Source: Clostridia bacterium (GTDB lineage: Bacteria > Bacillota > Clostridia > Christensenellales > Pumilibacteraceae). From it: DNA of 64,000 bases. The stretch is from assembly GCA_900767465.1 (NCBI GenBank), contig CAAGAW010000019.1, forward strand, positions 15,134 through 79,133, written 5' to 3'. The notes beneath the pieces are model-generated. The model did not search any database, had not been told where the DNA came from, and saw only the letters and a program-made list of their open reading frames with translations. Made by a program: the position numbers and the translations under genes. Below are positions 14,648-24,120 of the stretch, in pieces (the stretch's first letter is position 1; each line of letters begins with the position of its first letter).

Positions 14648-17029
14648 TTACGTCGTTATTTCGTCGTGTAATACCGTTATTTCGTCGCCTATTTTAAGCG
14701 AAACGATTTCGTAAGGCGAAACTTTTATCGTTTTCTTTAATTTGCCGACCGTAACGCGGGCGGTTTTCGTCTCGTCCGACGGATTCCATAGCCGCATAAA
14801 GTATCCGCCGTTTTCCGACGTAGCGAACGACGAAGTGATCACGTCGCCTTCGACCTCTGCCGTCGGGGTCGGCACGCTGCCGCCGGTGGGGAAAACGTTG
14901 ACGGCGTACGGCGGAACGGCAAACGATTCGGCCTCGGCGCAAACCTCGCTTACGCTGCCGGTGAACAAGCGAAGGTTAAACTCGTATCTTCCGCCGTCGA
15001 TACGCGGCATATACCTATCCTTGGGATAAAGTTCGCGGTCGCGGATCGGATGAAAGCAGTATCCCGCGCCGCGCAGAAGCGTGAGGTCTATAAACCCCTT
15101 GCCCGTCGTACCGCCGTAAACGCAGTCGTTGATAACCGCGCGGACTTTGCCACCGGCGGTCTTTACGCCAACCCACTTTTGGAAAGTGATTTCGCCCGAG
15201 GTTGGTTTCGGCTCGACTATATACGGTCCGTCGCCTATCGTCACGCCGTCGGGCATCGGAATACGCGCGCGGATAAGTTTGTTTTTCTCGGCGAACTCGA
15301 CGGTAATTTTAACGTCGGAATACGGCTTATTTTTATAAATTCTGTACTCGACGACCGCGTTCGTTTTGCCGCAAGTAAAGAACTTTTCGTACGATCGGAA
15401 CAGTTTTCCGTCCTCGGTAACGTGCAAAGGCTTTAATCCTTCCGCGGCGCAGAACTCCTCTGCCTGCTCGTCCGTCATCACCGCGAATTCGCGCGGGTTT
15501 CTGCCCAGCGCCTTACGCTCCTCCGGGCTCATCGCCCACGGATCCGCGCTGTCGTCGAAGCAAAACAGTTTAACCTCGTCCGGAACGTCTTTCGCAAAAC
15601 GTTCTTCGACGTTCGCCGCAACCGTACGTTTATCGTGCTTACTCTCCTTTTCGACCTTTACCGTAAGTCTCGTCATCGAAAGCGGCGCGAGTTCGGCTTC
15701 GACCGCAACGCGTTTGCGCCAGTCGAGGTTGAGCGTAGAACGTTCTTTTATCTGCTGGCTCGGAATTTCTTTGCCGTCCGCATACACGTGCGGAACGTAC
15801 GTAAATTCTTCGCTCCAATTCTGATCGGCGAGCGAAAACTCGAATTCGACGATCGTTTTTGTCCGCTTGGGAAGGTAATTGAATACGAAAATCGGGAATT
15901 CGCCCTCGCCGGCGACGGGATTATTCGTCGCGAGATACAAAAACGCGCCCGATCTGTAATCCCACAAAGTCTTTTTTGCCGAATAGAATAACCCGAGAGC
16001 GTTTTCTTCGCCCTCCTTTACTACCGTTCCCGGCAAAATGTCGTGAAATTCGCCGAGAAGCAGGCTTTTGAGCGCGGCTTTCAACCCCGCGGGGTCGTAC
16101 TTGTATCCGCAAAGAGACGCGTACGCGAGCATTTTTTCGGTGGAAAAATACAGGCTTTCGGTTTCGCGGTGCGCGCGTTTTACCCGCGCCATCGACGAGT
16201 AGCACCCCGGCATACAGGTAACGAGCGACGTGCGCATTTCGCCTTGCACGCGTATATCGTCGTTCATCAGCCGGTCGGGCGAGGAATGAACGAACGTAAC
16301 GCCGTCGCGTTTCAGGTTTTCTATATCCCGGAGGTCTTTCCGCGACGGTCCGCCGCCGTGGTTACCCACGCCCCAGAGTACGTAATCGACGTCCTGCGCG
16401 CCCGCGGATCCGGAATCGTCCTCCGAGCCCAGCATGTTCGCCTCGCGCCAGTCGAGGTATTCGGTAATCTTTTCCGCCGCTTGACCGAGGCGAGTGTTGT
16501 ACGACGACGCGATCGAAACGACCACGCTGCTGCCGTCCGGCGCGACCCATTTAAAAAACCTTGACGGCACGGGACACTGAACGCGGTTCGGACGACAGGC
16601 GATATACCCTTTGTAGCCGCATTTGCGCATTATCTGGACAAGCCCTATGCTGTGTCCGAACGAGTCGTAATTAACCGCGACTTCGCTTTTCACTCCGAAT
16701 TTTTCGTAAAAATACGCTTGTCCGACTTTGATTTGCCTGACGAGGCTTTCGCCCGACGGCATAAGACAGTCGGGTTGAAGGTACCACCCGCCCGCAACGA
16801 CCCATTTGCCCGCTTTTACGAGCGTTTTTATACGCGCGAAAAGTCCGGGATCGTTTTTTTCGATCTCTTCGTACAAAAGCGATTCGTTATGACAGAAAAC
16901 GTAATCGAATTCGTCCGCAAGATCCGCCGCGCTTTTGAACGTGGAAAGAGCGGACGATATCCCTTCGTCCCACGTCCACTGCCATATCGGATCGAGGTGA
17001 GCGTTGCAAATCAAATGTATGGTTTTCAT
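14648..17029 (-). CDS. GH38 alpha-mannosidase
   Basis: The 793-residue product belongs to glycoside hydrolase family 38. The HLDPIW motif (His11 and Asp13, zinc ligands) and NYDSFGHS (Asp122, nucleophile and zinc ligand in the family) are present. A beta-sandwich C-terminal half follows, as in bacterial cytosolic alpha-mannosidases. There is no signal peptide, so it acts on imported mannosides. Last gene of the operon; its ATG overlaps the GH36 stop as ATGA (17026-17029). Confidence 0.95.
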   Translation of the reverse strand: MKTIHLICNAHLDPIWQWTWDEGISSALSTFKSAADLADEFDYVFCHNESLLYEEIEKNDPGLFARIKTLVKAGKWVVAGGWYLQPDCLMPSGESLVRQIKVGQAYFYEKFGVKSEVAVNYDSFGHSIGLVQIMRKCGYKGYIACRPNRVQCPVPSRFFKWVAPDGSSVVVSIASSYNTRLGQAAEKITEYLDWREANMLGSEDDSGSAGAQDVDYVLWGVGNHGGGPSRKDLRDIENLKRDGVTFVHSSPDRLMNDDIRVQGEMRTSLVTCMPGCYSSMARVKRAHRETESLYFSTEKMLAYASLCGYKYDPAGLKAALKSLLLGEFHDILPGTVVKEGEENALGLFYSAKKTLWDYRSGAFLYLATNNPVAGEGEFPIFVFNYLPKRTKTIVEFEFSLADQNWSEEFTYVPHVYADGKEIPSQQIKERSTLNLDWRKRVAVEAELAPLSMTRLTVKVEKESKHDKRTVAANVEERFAKDVPDEVKLFCFDDSADPWAMSPEERKALGRNPREFAVMTDEQAEEFCAAEGLKPLHVTEDGKLFRSYEKFFTCGKTNAVVEYRIYKNKPYSDVKITVEFAEKNKLIRARIPMPDGVTIGDGPYIVEPKPTSGEITFQKWVGVKTAGGKVRAVINDCVYGGTTGKGFIDLTLLRGAGYCFHPIRDRELYPKDRYMPRIDGGRYEFNLRLFTGSVSEVCAEAESFAVPPYAVNVFPTGGSVPTPTAEVEGDVITSSFATSENGGYFMRLWNPSDETKTARVTVGKLKKTIKVSPYEIVSLKIGDEITVLHDEITT

Positions 17030-19350
17030 ATTTTCTTATCCGTAGCGATAACGGTGTAAAGTCTGCTTCCGAAGTCGTACATTATGCGGGTTACGGTCGG
17101 ATCGCCGCCGCCCATCCACTCGGTATTGAGCCGAACTCCGACTTTTCCGAGCGTTTTTCCGCTTACCTCGTGGCGTTCGCGTTCGCAATCTTTGGGGTTG
17201 CTCGCCTCCGCCGCCGCGATAACGTCCTCGCCCTCGCCTATCGCCGTACAAAAAGCGTCGGAATCGTGTTTATCCCCCGACGAGAGGTACTGCGGGCGGT
17301 TTTCGACCGCATAAACGGTATCGGGGTCGAGTCCGTAAACTTTCATAAACGTTTGCGGCGCGAAAAGTTCGGTTATACCGTTGGTTACGTTGACTACCGC
17401 GCTCCGCTTGTCCGCCGAGACGATCTCCCAGCCCGAACAACCGCCGTCGAACACGCTTTTCGTCCTGTAATAAGTACCGAACTGCAACGTTTCGCGATGT
17501 TTTTTGTACCATTTTGTCTGGCGCAGAACGGCTTTCGTTTCTTCCGCGTAAATAACGGACAAGTCCATTTCGTATCCGAACGCGCCGATACACGCCGTAT
17601 TGAATCTGTTTTCGATATTGCTCCGGCGCAAAGTCTGATGATTCGGCGAACGCGAAACGTGCGCGCCTATCGTGTTTTGCGGATAACAGGTGAGCGTTCC
17701 TTCCTGAATCTTTACGCGGTCGTAAAAATCGGTGTTGTCGCTTGCCCAGAACTGCGGCGCGTAACAGAGCATACCCATATCGACGCGGTTACCGCCGGCG
17801 GCACACGACTCGAACAGGATCTTCGGGAAACGCTCGGTAAGCGTTTGAAGAATACGGTACAATCCAAGCATGTACCTGTGCGAAAACTCTTTTTGTCTGT
17901 CGCCGAGAAGAGGCGAATACAATTCGGTGATATTGCGGTTGCAATCCCACTTGACGTAAGCGATATTTGCCGACGAAAAGACTTTCGTCATCGCGTCGAT
18001 CACAAATTCGCATACGTCCGGATTACACAAATCGAGTACGTACTGATTGCGTTGAAGAAGGGGCGTATAATCGGGATTTCTCACCGCCCAGTCGGGATGA
18101 CGCCGGTACAATTCGCTTTTCGGACTGATCATTTCGGGTTCTACCCAGATGCCGAAGTCGAGTCCGAGCGCGTTTATCTTGTCGGCAAAACCTTTAAGTC
18201 CGTCGGGCAGTATTTCGGGGTTTGCCGTCCAGTCTCCAAGACCCGTCGTATCGTCCGTTCTGCCGCCGAACCAGCCGTCGTCAAGCACGAAAAGTTCCGC
18301 GCCCAGCAACGCCGCCCGCCGCGCCATTTTAAGGACTTTTTTCTCCTCTATCGCAAAGCCCGTCGCTTCCCAGTTGTTGCATATAATCGGACGGATACGG
18401 TGCTGCCAGTAGCCGCGCACGATATGCTCGCGGATAAACGAGTGGTACGCCCGCGTAAGTCCGTTGGTTCCGTCGCCGCTGTAACACACGGTAGCCTCGG
18501 GCGTGTAAAAAGTCTCGCCCGCGCCGAGCCGCCACGAAAATCCCGCGTCGTTTATGCCCGTTACGACGCGGACTTTTTTGAAAGGGCTTTTGTCGATATA
18601 CGTCGCGTGATTGCCCGAATACACGAGGTTGAATCCGAAGCACTCGCCGTCCCACAGCGAACACCCGTTACGCCGCAAAACGACGTACGGATTGCGCTCC
18701 GCCGACGAATAACCGTAATTGCTGTCGATTTTGGTAACGCCTCCGGCAAGCGGCGCGGACGTTATCTGCCGCTCCTTTGCCCATAACCCCACCAGCGAAT
18801 CGACGTAAAAATCGTCGCCGCAGACATCGAGTTGAAGTGACGCGAGACGCTCGATCGAAACGGGCTTTTCGCCGTCGTTGCGCACGGACGCGGAACGAAC
18901 GATAACGTCGCTGTCGCAAAACGTCGAATAGTACAATTTAAGCGTAAGGTTTTTGGATTTGTCGCGAAGAGTCAGTCGCAACGTTTCGCTTTTGCCCGCG
19001 CTTGACGGCAGTTCCGGCACGGAAAATCCGTCGATTACGTCCGCCGACTCGAACAAAAACTCGTTTACTTCGTCGCCGCCCGCGTTGATAACCGCGCTCG
19101 GCTCGCGGAAGTCTCCCCTGCCGCGGGTGGAATACTCGAACGACTTGCAGTCGGGAAACATCGCGTAGTCGCCCGCCGTCGCTTTGACGCCGCAGCCGAA
19201 AAGATTTCTCTCTTCGATAAACGAGTAGTCGGTTTCGTCGAAACGCGCTCCGTAATAAACGTTTTCGACGTGTCCCGTCGGCAAAATCTTCATAAGATAG
19301 GTCGAACCCGCGGTGTCGATTCTAAGATAATTGCCGTCGATTTTTATCAT
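17026..19350 (-). CDS. GH36 alpha-galactosidase
   Basis: The 774-residue product has the GH36 layout: N-terminal beta-supersandwich, central (beta/alpha)8 barrel and C-terminal sheet. Signatures are VLDDGWFGGR (about 356-364), KWDCNR with the nucleophile Asp469, and WASDNTD with the acid/base Asp538, the same 69-70 residue spacing as in characterised bacterial enzymes. No signal peptide, so cytoplasmic. Removes alpha-1,6-galactose from imported oligosaccharides. GGAGGA precedes the ATG, four bases after the GH2 stop. Confidence 0.96.
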   Translation of the reverse strand: MIKIDGNYLRIDTAGSTYLMKILPTGHVENVYYGARFDETDYSFIEERNLFGCGVKATAGDYAMFPDCKSFEYSTRGRGDFREPSAVINAGGDEVNEFLFESADVIDGFSVPELPSSAGKSETLRLTLRDKSKNLTLKLYYSTFCDSDVIVRSASVRNDGEKPVSIERLASLQLDVCGDDFYVDSLVGLWAKERQITSAPLAGGVTKIDSNYGYSSAERNPYVVLRRNGCSLWDGECFGFNLVYSGNHATYIDKSPFKKVRVVTGINDAGFSWRLGAGETFYTPEATVCYSGDGTNGLTRAYHSFIREHIVRGYWQHRIRPIICNNWEATGFAIEEKKVLKMARRAALLGAELFVLDDGWFGGRTDDTTGLGDWTANPEILPDGLKGFADKINALGLDFGIWVEPEMISPKSELYRRHPDWAVRNPDYTPLLQRNQYVLDLCNPDVCEFVIDAMTKVFSSANIAYVKWDCNRNITELYSPLLGDRQKEFSHRYMLGLYRILQTLTERFPKILFESCAAGGNRVDMGMLCYAPQFWASDNTDFYDRVKIQEGTLTCYPQNTIGAHVSRSPNHQTLRRSNIENRFNTACIGAFGYEMDLSVIYAEETKAVLRQTKWYKKHRETLQFGTYYRTKSVFDGGCSGWEIVSADKRSAVVNVTNGITELFAPQTFMKVYGLDPDTVYAVENRPQYLSSGDKHDSDAFCTAIGEGEDVIAAAEASNPKDCERERHEVSGKTLGKVGVRLNTEWMGGGDPTVTRIMYDFGSRLYTVIATDKKI

Positions 19351-19354
19351 TTTT

Positions 19355-21775
19355 TCAGTCCTCCGAAAGGTATTCTCTGGACTCCTTCCAGAACCGCGCG
19401 CTCTCGACCGGCTCGTCGTCCGCCTCCCAGAACTGAGTCATTGTCCGTTCTTTGACGGGGGTGCGGGCGCATTTTCCGAGGTATTCCCGAAGCGCGGCCA
19501 CGCTTGTACTTTCCGTCGGATTAAAGTCGGCCGAGGCAAGATACCGCAGAATAAAGTCCGCCATGCACGCCGTCGAAGGCTCGTCCCGATCGAGTCCGGT
19601 CATATTAAGCCCGCACACGAGCAATTTGCCATTGCCGACCCCGAGCTCGAACAGATACGCGAACTTGCGCCACGTTCTGTCTCCCATAATGTCGGGAAGA
19701 TTAAAGCAGCCCTTATACGCGTCGAATCTGTCGCGGCAACTCTTGTCGATGCCGGAAATCAGAATTTTCGCACCGAACGGGAAGTCGTCCGTTATTATCT
19801 TATCACAGTCTTCGGATAAATAGCAAGCGTTTACTCCGTAAAATCTGTCGGTGTCGAATCCGTGCGCTTTAAGCGTTTTTTCGTCGCAAAGTCCGCCGTA
19901 ATTCGTTCCCCTGTCCCAGATGACGGGTTTGAAGCGGTTGAGCGTGGCGCGGAATGCGTACTTCGGCGCGGATTGAGTTTTGTCGAGAACGTGCCGCGTC
20001 CACTCCGAGCGGTAGACAAGGCAAACTTTTTCGCCTTTTTCAAGCCGTTCGAGCGCGGAGTCGATATCGTCGGTAACCGAAACGTCGCCGCTCCGGAACG
20101 AAACGAACTCGCCGTAGCATCTGCGTTTTTTGCGCTCGTAGACCCAGACGTTCCATTCGTTTACGGCAAGCGTTTTGCCGCCTGCGACGAGCGAAACCGC
20201 AAGCGTAAGCCGTTCGGAATCCGTTATTTGCGGAAGCGTTATTGCGAGTCTGCAAATCTCGTTAACGCCGCCGCGACTTACGTCTATTCCGGACATTTTG
20301 CCGTCCGCATAGATTTTGCCGTCTCTTCCCGTAAGGGTAAACGCGAAATCCGCCGAAACGACTCCGTCGCGATAACCCGTGGACAGATATACCGGGATAT
20401 TTACCCGCGAGCCGCCGTAAAACAGATACGGCGCGACTTTAGCGACAAGCACCCTGTTGCCGTTGAATTTAAGAAATTCTTCGGGCGAAACGACGTTTTC
20501 GTCGTCGAAGCAATCGATCAGACCGTTCGAGTTTTCGTAAACGTCGGTATCGGCGAGTTGCAGAAAGTGGAATCCTCCTATAACCGGACTCGTCCTGAGC
20601 GCCTCGAGGGCGGTTTTCCAACAGAAAAACTGAAAACTCTTGCTGGCCCGGTAAACTTCGTCGTAGTTTGCGGCGTAGCCCTTCTCTTCGATAAGGTTAA
20701 GTTCCTGATCGATCCACCACGGCGGCTCGGCTCCGTAGGCGACAAACTTTTCTTTAAGTTTTTTGTAGTCGCGAAGCGCGGTATAATGACACACCTCGTG
20801 CGCGAAAATCGGTACGTTAAAGTAGAGCGAACGCGATATAACGGCGTTTTCGCCCTCCGTGCGCATTTCCCTTTCGCCGTCGCCGACGACGAGAAGATTC
20901 TCGGTGTTTTCGAACATATCGGCGTGCTTGCCGAACGGGAAATAATAACTGAAATGCTGAACGTCGAGATCGGTGTTCGCTCTGCCGTTCGCTCCCCACG
21001 CGCAAGTATCGAGAAAAAGCCTCGTGCCGTCCTTTTCGTAAATCTTTTTGCGGAGCGCGGCGATGGAAAGCGCGGAATCGGCGAGATTGCGGATTTCGTT
21101 GCCGAGGCAATACACCGCGAAAGACGGGTGGTTGAAAAGCCTGTTTACGACCGAGTCGAGAAACTCGTCCGAAACGAACGATTTTCCCGTGGTAGTCATT
21201 TCTTCGAGGTTGTTGTAGATGTCGTGCGGCTCGCGGAATTCGATATGGACTAAAATTCCCGCTTCGTCGGCGGCGTTCATAAACGCTTCGCTCGGTACGG
21301 ACGAATGAAAACGCACGTAATTGAATCCGAATTTTTTAGCCTCGGTCACGTTCTTCCTGCAAAACTCTTTTTCGTCGAGTCCGGCGATATTGCCGTGATC
21401 GTGAGCGGTCGCGCCGCGGATATAGCCGCGTACGAAAATCGGATTACCGTTTATGCAAACGTTCTTTCCGTCCGTCGAGATCGAGCGGAAACCGAACGTT
21501 CCGCGCGCTTCTTCTTGCTCGCCGCCCGAGAAAATCTTGCAGCGGAACGAATACAGATTAGGCTCGTCCGTATCCCACAGGCGCGGATTTTCGACCTTGA
21601 AGCGGGCTTTTGCCTCGCCTCCCGATACGGAAAGCGCGATTTTCGTTTCTTTTCCGTCCGGATCCGCGATCGCAAAACACGCGTCGTCGATCTTTCTTTT
21701 TCCGGCGATACTCACCTCGCCGACGCCGTCGGCGTTCGCTTTTATTTTGATTGTCGTTTCTTTTTTCGTTATCAT
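19355..21775 (-). CDS. GH2-family glycoside hydrolase lacking the N-terminal domain
   Basis: The product starts directly in the Ig-like second domain of GH2 enzymes (ENPRLWDTDEPNLY, then GFRSIST), followed by the barrel with FVRGYIRGATAHDHG, acid/base Glu in CLGNEI (about 227) and nucleophile Glu in FAHEVCHY (about 327). The usual N-terminal jelly-roll sugar-binding domain of about 200 residues is absent. No signal peptide. The start is uncertain: ATG at 21775 has no clear ribosome binding site, and a TTG at 21790 overlaps the upstream stop (TTGA), allowing coupling. Specificity within GH2 cannot be read from sequence. Confidence 0.88.
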   Translation of the reverse strand: MITKKETTIKIKANADGVGEVSIAGKRKIDDACFAIADPDGKETKIALSVSGGEAKARFKVENPRLWDTDEPNLYSFRCKIFSGGEQEEARGTFGFRSISTDGKNVCINGNPIFVRGYIRGATAHDHGNIAGLDEKEFCRKNVTEAKKFGFNYVRFHSSVPSEAFMNAADEAGILVHIEFREPHDIYNNLEEMTTTGKSFVSDEFLDSVVNRLFNHPSFAVYCLGNEIRNLADSALSIAALRKKIYEKDGTRLFLDTCAWGANGRANTDLDVQHFSYYFPFGKHADMFENTENLLVVGDGEREMRTEGENAVISRSLYFNVPIFAHEVCHYTALRDYKKLKEKFVAYGAEPPWWIDQELNLIEEKGYAANYDEVYRASKSFQFFCWKTALEALRTSPVIGGFHFLQLADTDVYENSNGLIDCFDDENVVSPEEFLKFNGNRVLVAKVAPYLFYGGSRVNIPVYLSTGYRDGVVSADFAFTLTGRDGKIYADGKMSGIDVSRGGVNEICRLAITLPQITDSERLTLAVSLVAGGKTLAVNEWNVWVYERKKRRCYGEFVSFRSGDVSVTDDIDSALERLEKGEKVCLVYRSEWTRHVLDKTQSAPKYAFRATLNRFKPVIWDRGTNYGGLCDEKTLKAHGFDTDRFYGVNACYLSEDCDKIITDDFPFGAKILISGIDKSCRDRFDAYKGCFNLPDIMGDRTWRKFAYLFELGVGNGKLLVCGLNMTGLDRDEPSTACMADFILRYLASADFNPTESTSVAALREYLGKCARTPVKERTMTQFWEADDEPVESARFWKESREYLSED

Positions 21776-21786
21776 GATTCGGTCGG

Positions 21787-23295
21787 TCAAGCGCGTGCGG
21801 TGTAAACAATCGGAACGGTATGAATAGCGTATCTGCCCTCGATCGAGAACCGGAGATAAATCACGTTGTTAAACGCGATCGTCTCGGGTGCGCGGAAAGA
21901 TAATTTATATTCCGGCGTTTCGCAGTCCTCGGAAAGCGGCGTCCAGTGCGGAAGATAAACCTTGAATTCGGGTTTGTCGCAGGTAAACCCTTCGGGAAGC
22001 ACGACTTCCGCCTTCAACCAGTACGGCTGATTTCCGTACGCTTTTACGTTGTTGATAAATCTGAGCGTAACCTCGCGGCTCTCCCCGCCCGAAAGCGACG
22101 GATCGCCGTCGTACGATATTATCGCGGTGAACGCGCCGCATTTGCGGGTAAAGGTATACGGTCTGAGCGCGGCAAGCGAACGGCGCATTTCGTCCGATTC
22201 CTCGCTTTTGCCGTACGGCAGCGAGAATTTTCCGAACGCGTCCTCGTCTATCTCGTCGCACCCGTCTGTAAACTCGGTATACGCCGCCTGTCTTTCCGCC
22301 TTATTCGCTGCAACCACGACGGGAGCGAGATCCGCTACTTTGTCGGTGAGTTCGCGGCAGGTTTTTACGCGACGGAAACAAACGCCGAGGTTGATACAGC
22401 ACGTGATGATGTCGTCGCCGATATGGTCGCGCCAGTCGGCGGGAATGCCGGCGGTGCCGTACATAATACCCATAATCGAACCGACGGTAGCCGCCGTACA
22501 GTCGGTGTCGTCGCCGCAGTTTACGGCATAGAGCATCGACTTTTTGAAGTCGCCCTTGCCGTACAGAAGTCCGAGCACCGCGAACGCGACGTTGGACGGA
22601 GCCTGAAACCAGCCGTCCGCGATGTCCGCGTTTTCTTTTACTATGGCGTTGCGCGCTTCGATCGGGGTTTTGCCCTCGTCGAAAAGCCTGCAAAGAAGTC
22701 TTATCGTGCGCGCGAGCCGGCAATCGGCGGGAATTTTGGACAATCCGATCGCGATGAGTTTACGCACGTCCGTGATAACGAACGCCGCGCTTTCCATCGC
22801 CGCGACGAACATAGCAGCGTAAGTTCCCTCGCCCGTTCCGTGATCGACTTTTGCGTCCTCGATAGCGTACCTTACGGCAACGTCCGGCATTGCGGGCGCG
22901 AGAGTAGCCCAGATTTCGGTGCGGATCCACGCGCCGTTGCTGTGCTTCCACACGTTGTTGTCCGCGTCGCCGCAAAGAGGCGGAGTAAGTCCGCATTGCA
23001 TATTGCCGCGCGCTATTCCGTACTCGCTGAACGCGACGGGAATAAACGAAAGCCAGTACTCGCCGAGCACCTCGGCGGTAATGTTTTTCGCTCCCTCGCT
23101 CTCGACGGCGTGAAGCCATACGAGCTGGAGATCGAGATCGTCGTTGGGGAGCGGTTCTTTGGGCTTGGTGATAAAGCCTTTTACGTCGAGGATTTCGCGT
23201 TTTCCCTCGTACGGACCGCCTATCGTTCCGCCGATGTTCTTACCTATCCAGCACGCGTACACTTTGTCTTTGTAGGTTTGTCTGTTGAGTTTCAT
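21787..23295 (-). CDS. ADP-ribosylglycohydrolase-family protein
   Basis: The product of about 502 residues carries the DraG/ARH fold signatures: an N-terminal GxxxGGTIG helix, NDDLDLQL (metal-binding Asp pair) and NCGDDTDCTAATVGSIMG. A C-terminal beta domain of about 130 residues follows. Characterised relatives remove ADP-ribose from proteins or nucleic acids. Members in sugar operons of Bacteroidota and Bacillota are common, and their substrate there is unproven. The ATG at 23295 is preferred; a GTG three codons upstream is possible. It lies between the M55 peptidase and GH2. Confidence 0.9.
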   Translation of the reverse strand: MKLNRQTYKDKVYACWIGKNIGGTIGGPYEGKREILDVKGFITKPKEPLPNDDLDLQLVWLHAVESEGAKNITAEVLGEYWLSFIPVAFSEYGIARGNMQCGLTPPLCGDADNNVWKHSNGAWIRTEIWATLAPAMPDVAVRYAIEDAKVDHGTGEGTYAAMFVAAMESAAFVITDVRKLIAIGLSKIPADCRLARTIRLLCRLFDEGKTPIEARNAIVKENADIADGWFQAPSNVAFAVLGLLYGKGDFKKSMLYAVNCGDDTDCTAATVGSIMGIMYGTAGIPADWRDHIGDDIITCCINLGVCFRRVKTCRELTDKVADLAPVVVAANKAERQAAYTEFTDGCDEIDEDAFGKFSLPYGKSEESDEMRRSLAALRPYTFTRKCGAFTAIISYDGDPSLSGGESREVTLRFINNVKAYGNQPYWLKAEVVLPEGFTCDKPEFKVYLPHWTPLSEDCETPEYKLSFRAPETIAFNNVIYLRFSIEGRYAIHTVPIVYTARA

Positions 23296-23307
23296 AGCCG
23301 TCACCGT

Positions 23308-24117
23308 TTATAAATATTTTCGTAATTCGTATACGTCTTCCGCTCTGCCCGCGATCGTGTGAGCGTCGCCCGCGTAAGCCGTTTTTATACCTTGCTCTTC
23401 GAGTTTTTTCATCTTTTCCGCCGCCGTTTCGGTACGCGTGTACCTGATTTCGATATCGCACGGAAAAGTTTTTTCGTGTCTGATTTTCGCAGTTTTAACC
23501 GCTTCGGAAATTCCTTTGCGAATATCGCCGAGAACCGTCGCCGGATCGATGAACGCGGCTGCGTTCCTGCCCTTGCCGATTTTGGTTATTGCGGTTTTCG
23601 CGTCGGGAAACGACTCCGAAAAGTCGCGCGCGCAAACGTCGTCGGAGGAGAGGAACATGACGGGAACGCCGAAACTTTCGGCAATGATTCCGTCGACGTC
23701 GTACTCGCCGACCGGCTTTCCGTCGATTTTGAATTGCTGAATCGCCGAAGAGTCGTAGGTATGCGCGAGAACGCCGTTTATCGCGCCTTCGCGGGCATGA
23801 TAACCTATAAAAGCCATTCCGTCGTAACCTGCGCCCTTAAGAAATTCCAGCCTCAAAGTCGAGTTGTTTTGCGGTTTTACTTTTTTTGCGCGACCGTCCA
23901 CGACCGAAAAGTCGAGGTTGTCGAGGTTTCCGTGGTTATCCCAGACGAAAACCTCGTCCGCGCCCGAATCAAACAGCGCGTCGATCGCGGCGTTTACCTC
24001 TTCGGTTACGTTGCGAACTGCAAGGTCGTATTCCGCCATACCCGGTTTAAGTCCGGTATACGGCTCGCCCACTACTCCGTGCGCGCCCTCTAAATCCACG
24101 GCAATCAAATACTTCAT
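23308..24117 (-). CDS. M55-family D-aminopeptidase (DppA-like)
   Basis: The 269-residue product aligns with Bacillus DppA by eye. Zinc ligands Asp8 and Glu10 (AVDLEG), His62 (DNHGN), His106 (GYHAREG) and Glu137 (GEYDVDG) are all present, as is His118, the likely nucleophile. DppA cleaves D-amino-acid peptides such as D-Ala-D-Ala in the cytoplasm. Within a glycan operon it may process the peptide part of muropeptides or a glycopeptide; that is inference. GGAG precedes the ATG. Confidence 0.93.
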   Translation of the reverse strand: MKYLIAVDLEGAHGVVGEPYTGLKPGMAEYDLAVRNVTEEVNAAIDALFDSGADEVFVWDNHGNLDNLDFSVVDGRAKKVKPQNNSTLRLEFLKGAGYDGMAFIGYHAREGAINGVLAHTYDSSAIQQFKIDGKPVGEYDVDGIIAESFGVPVMFLSSDDVCARDFSESFPDAKTAITKIGKGRNAAAFIDPATVLGDIRKGISEAVKTAKIRHEKTFPCDIEIRYTRTETAAEKMKKLEEQGIKTAYAGDAHTIAGRAEDVYELRKYL

Positions 24118-24120
24118 TTT

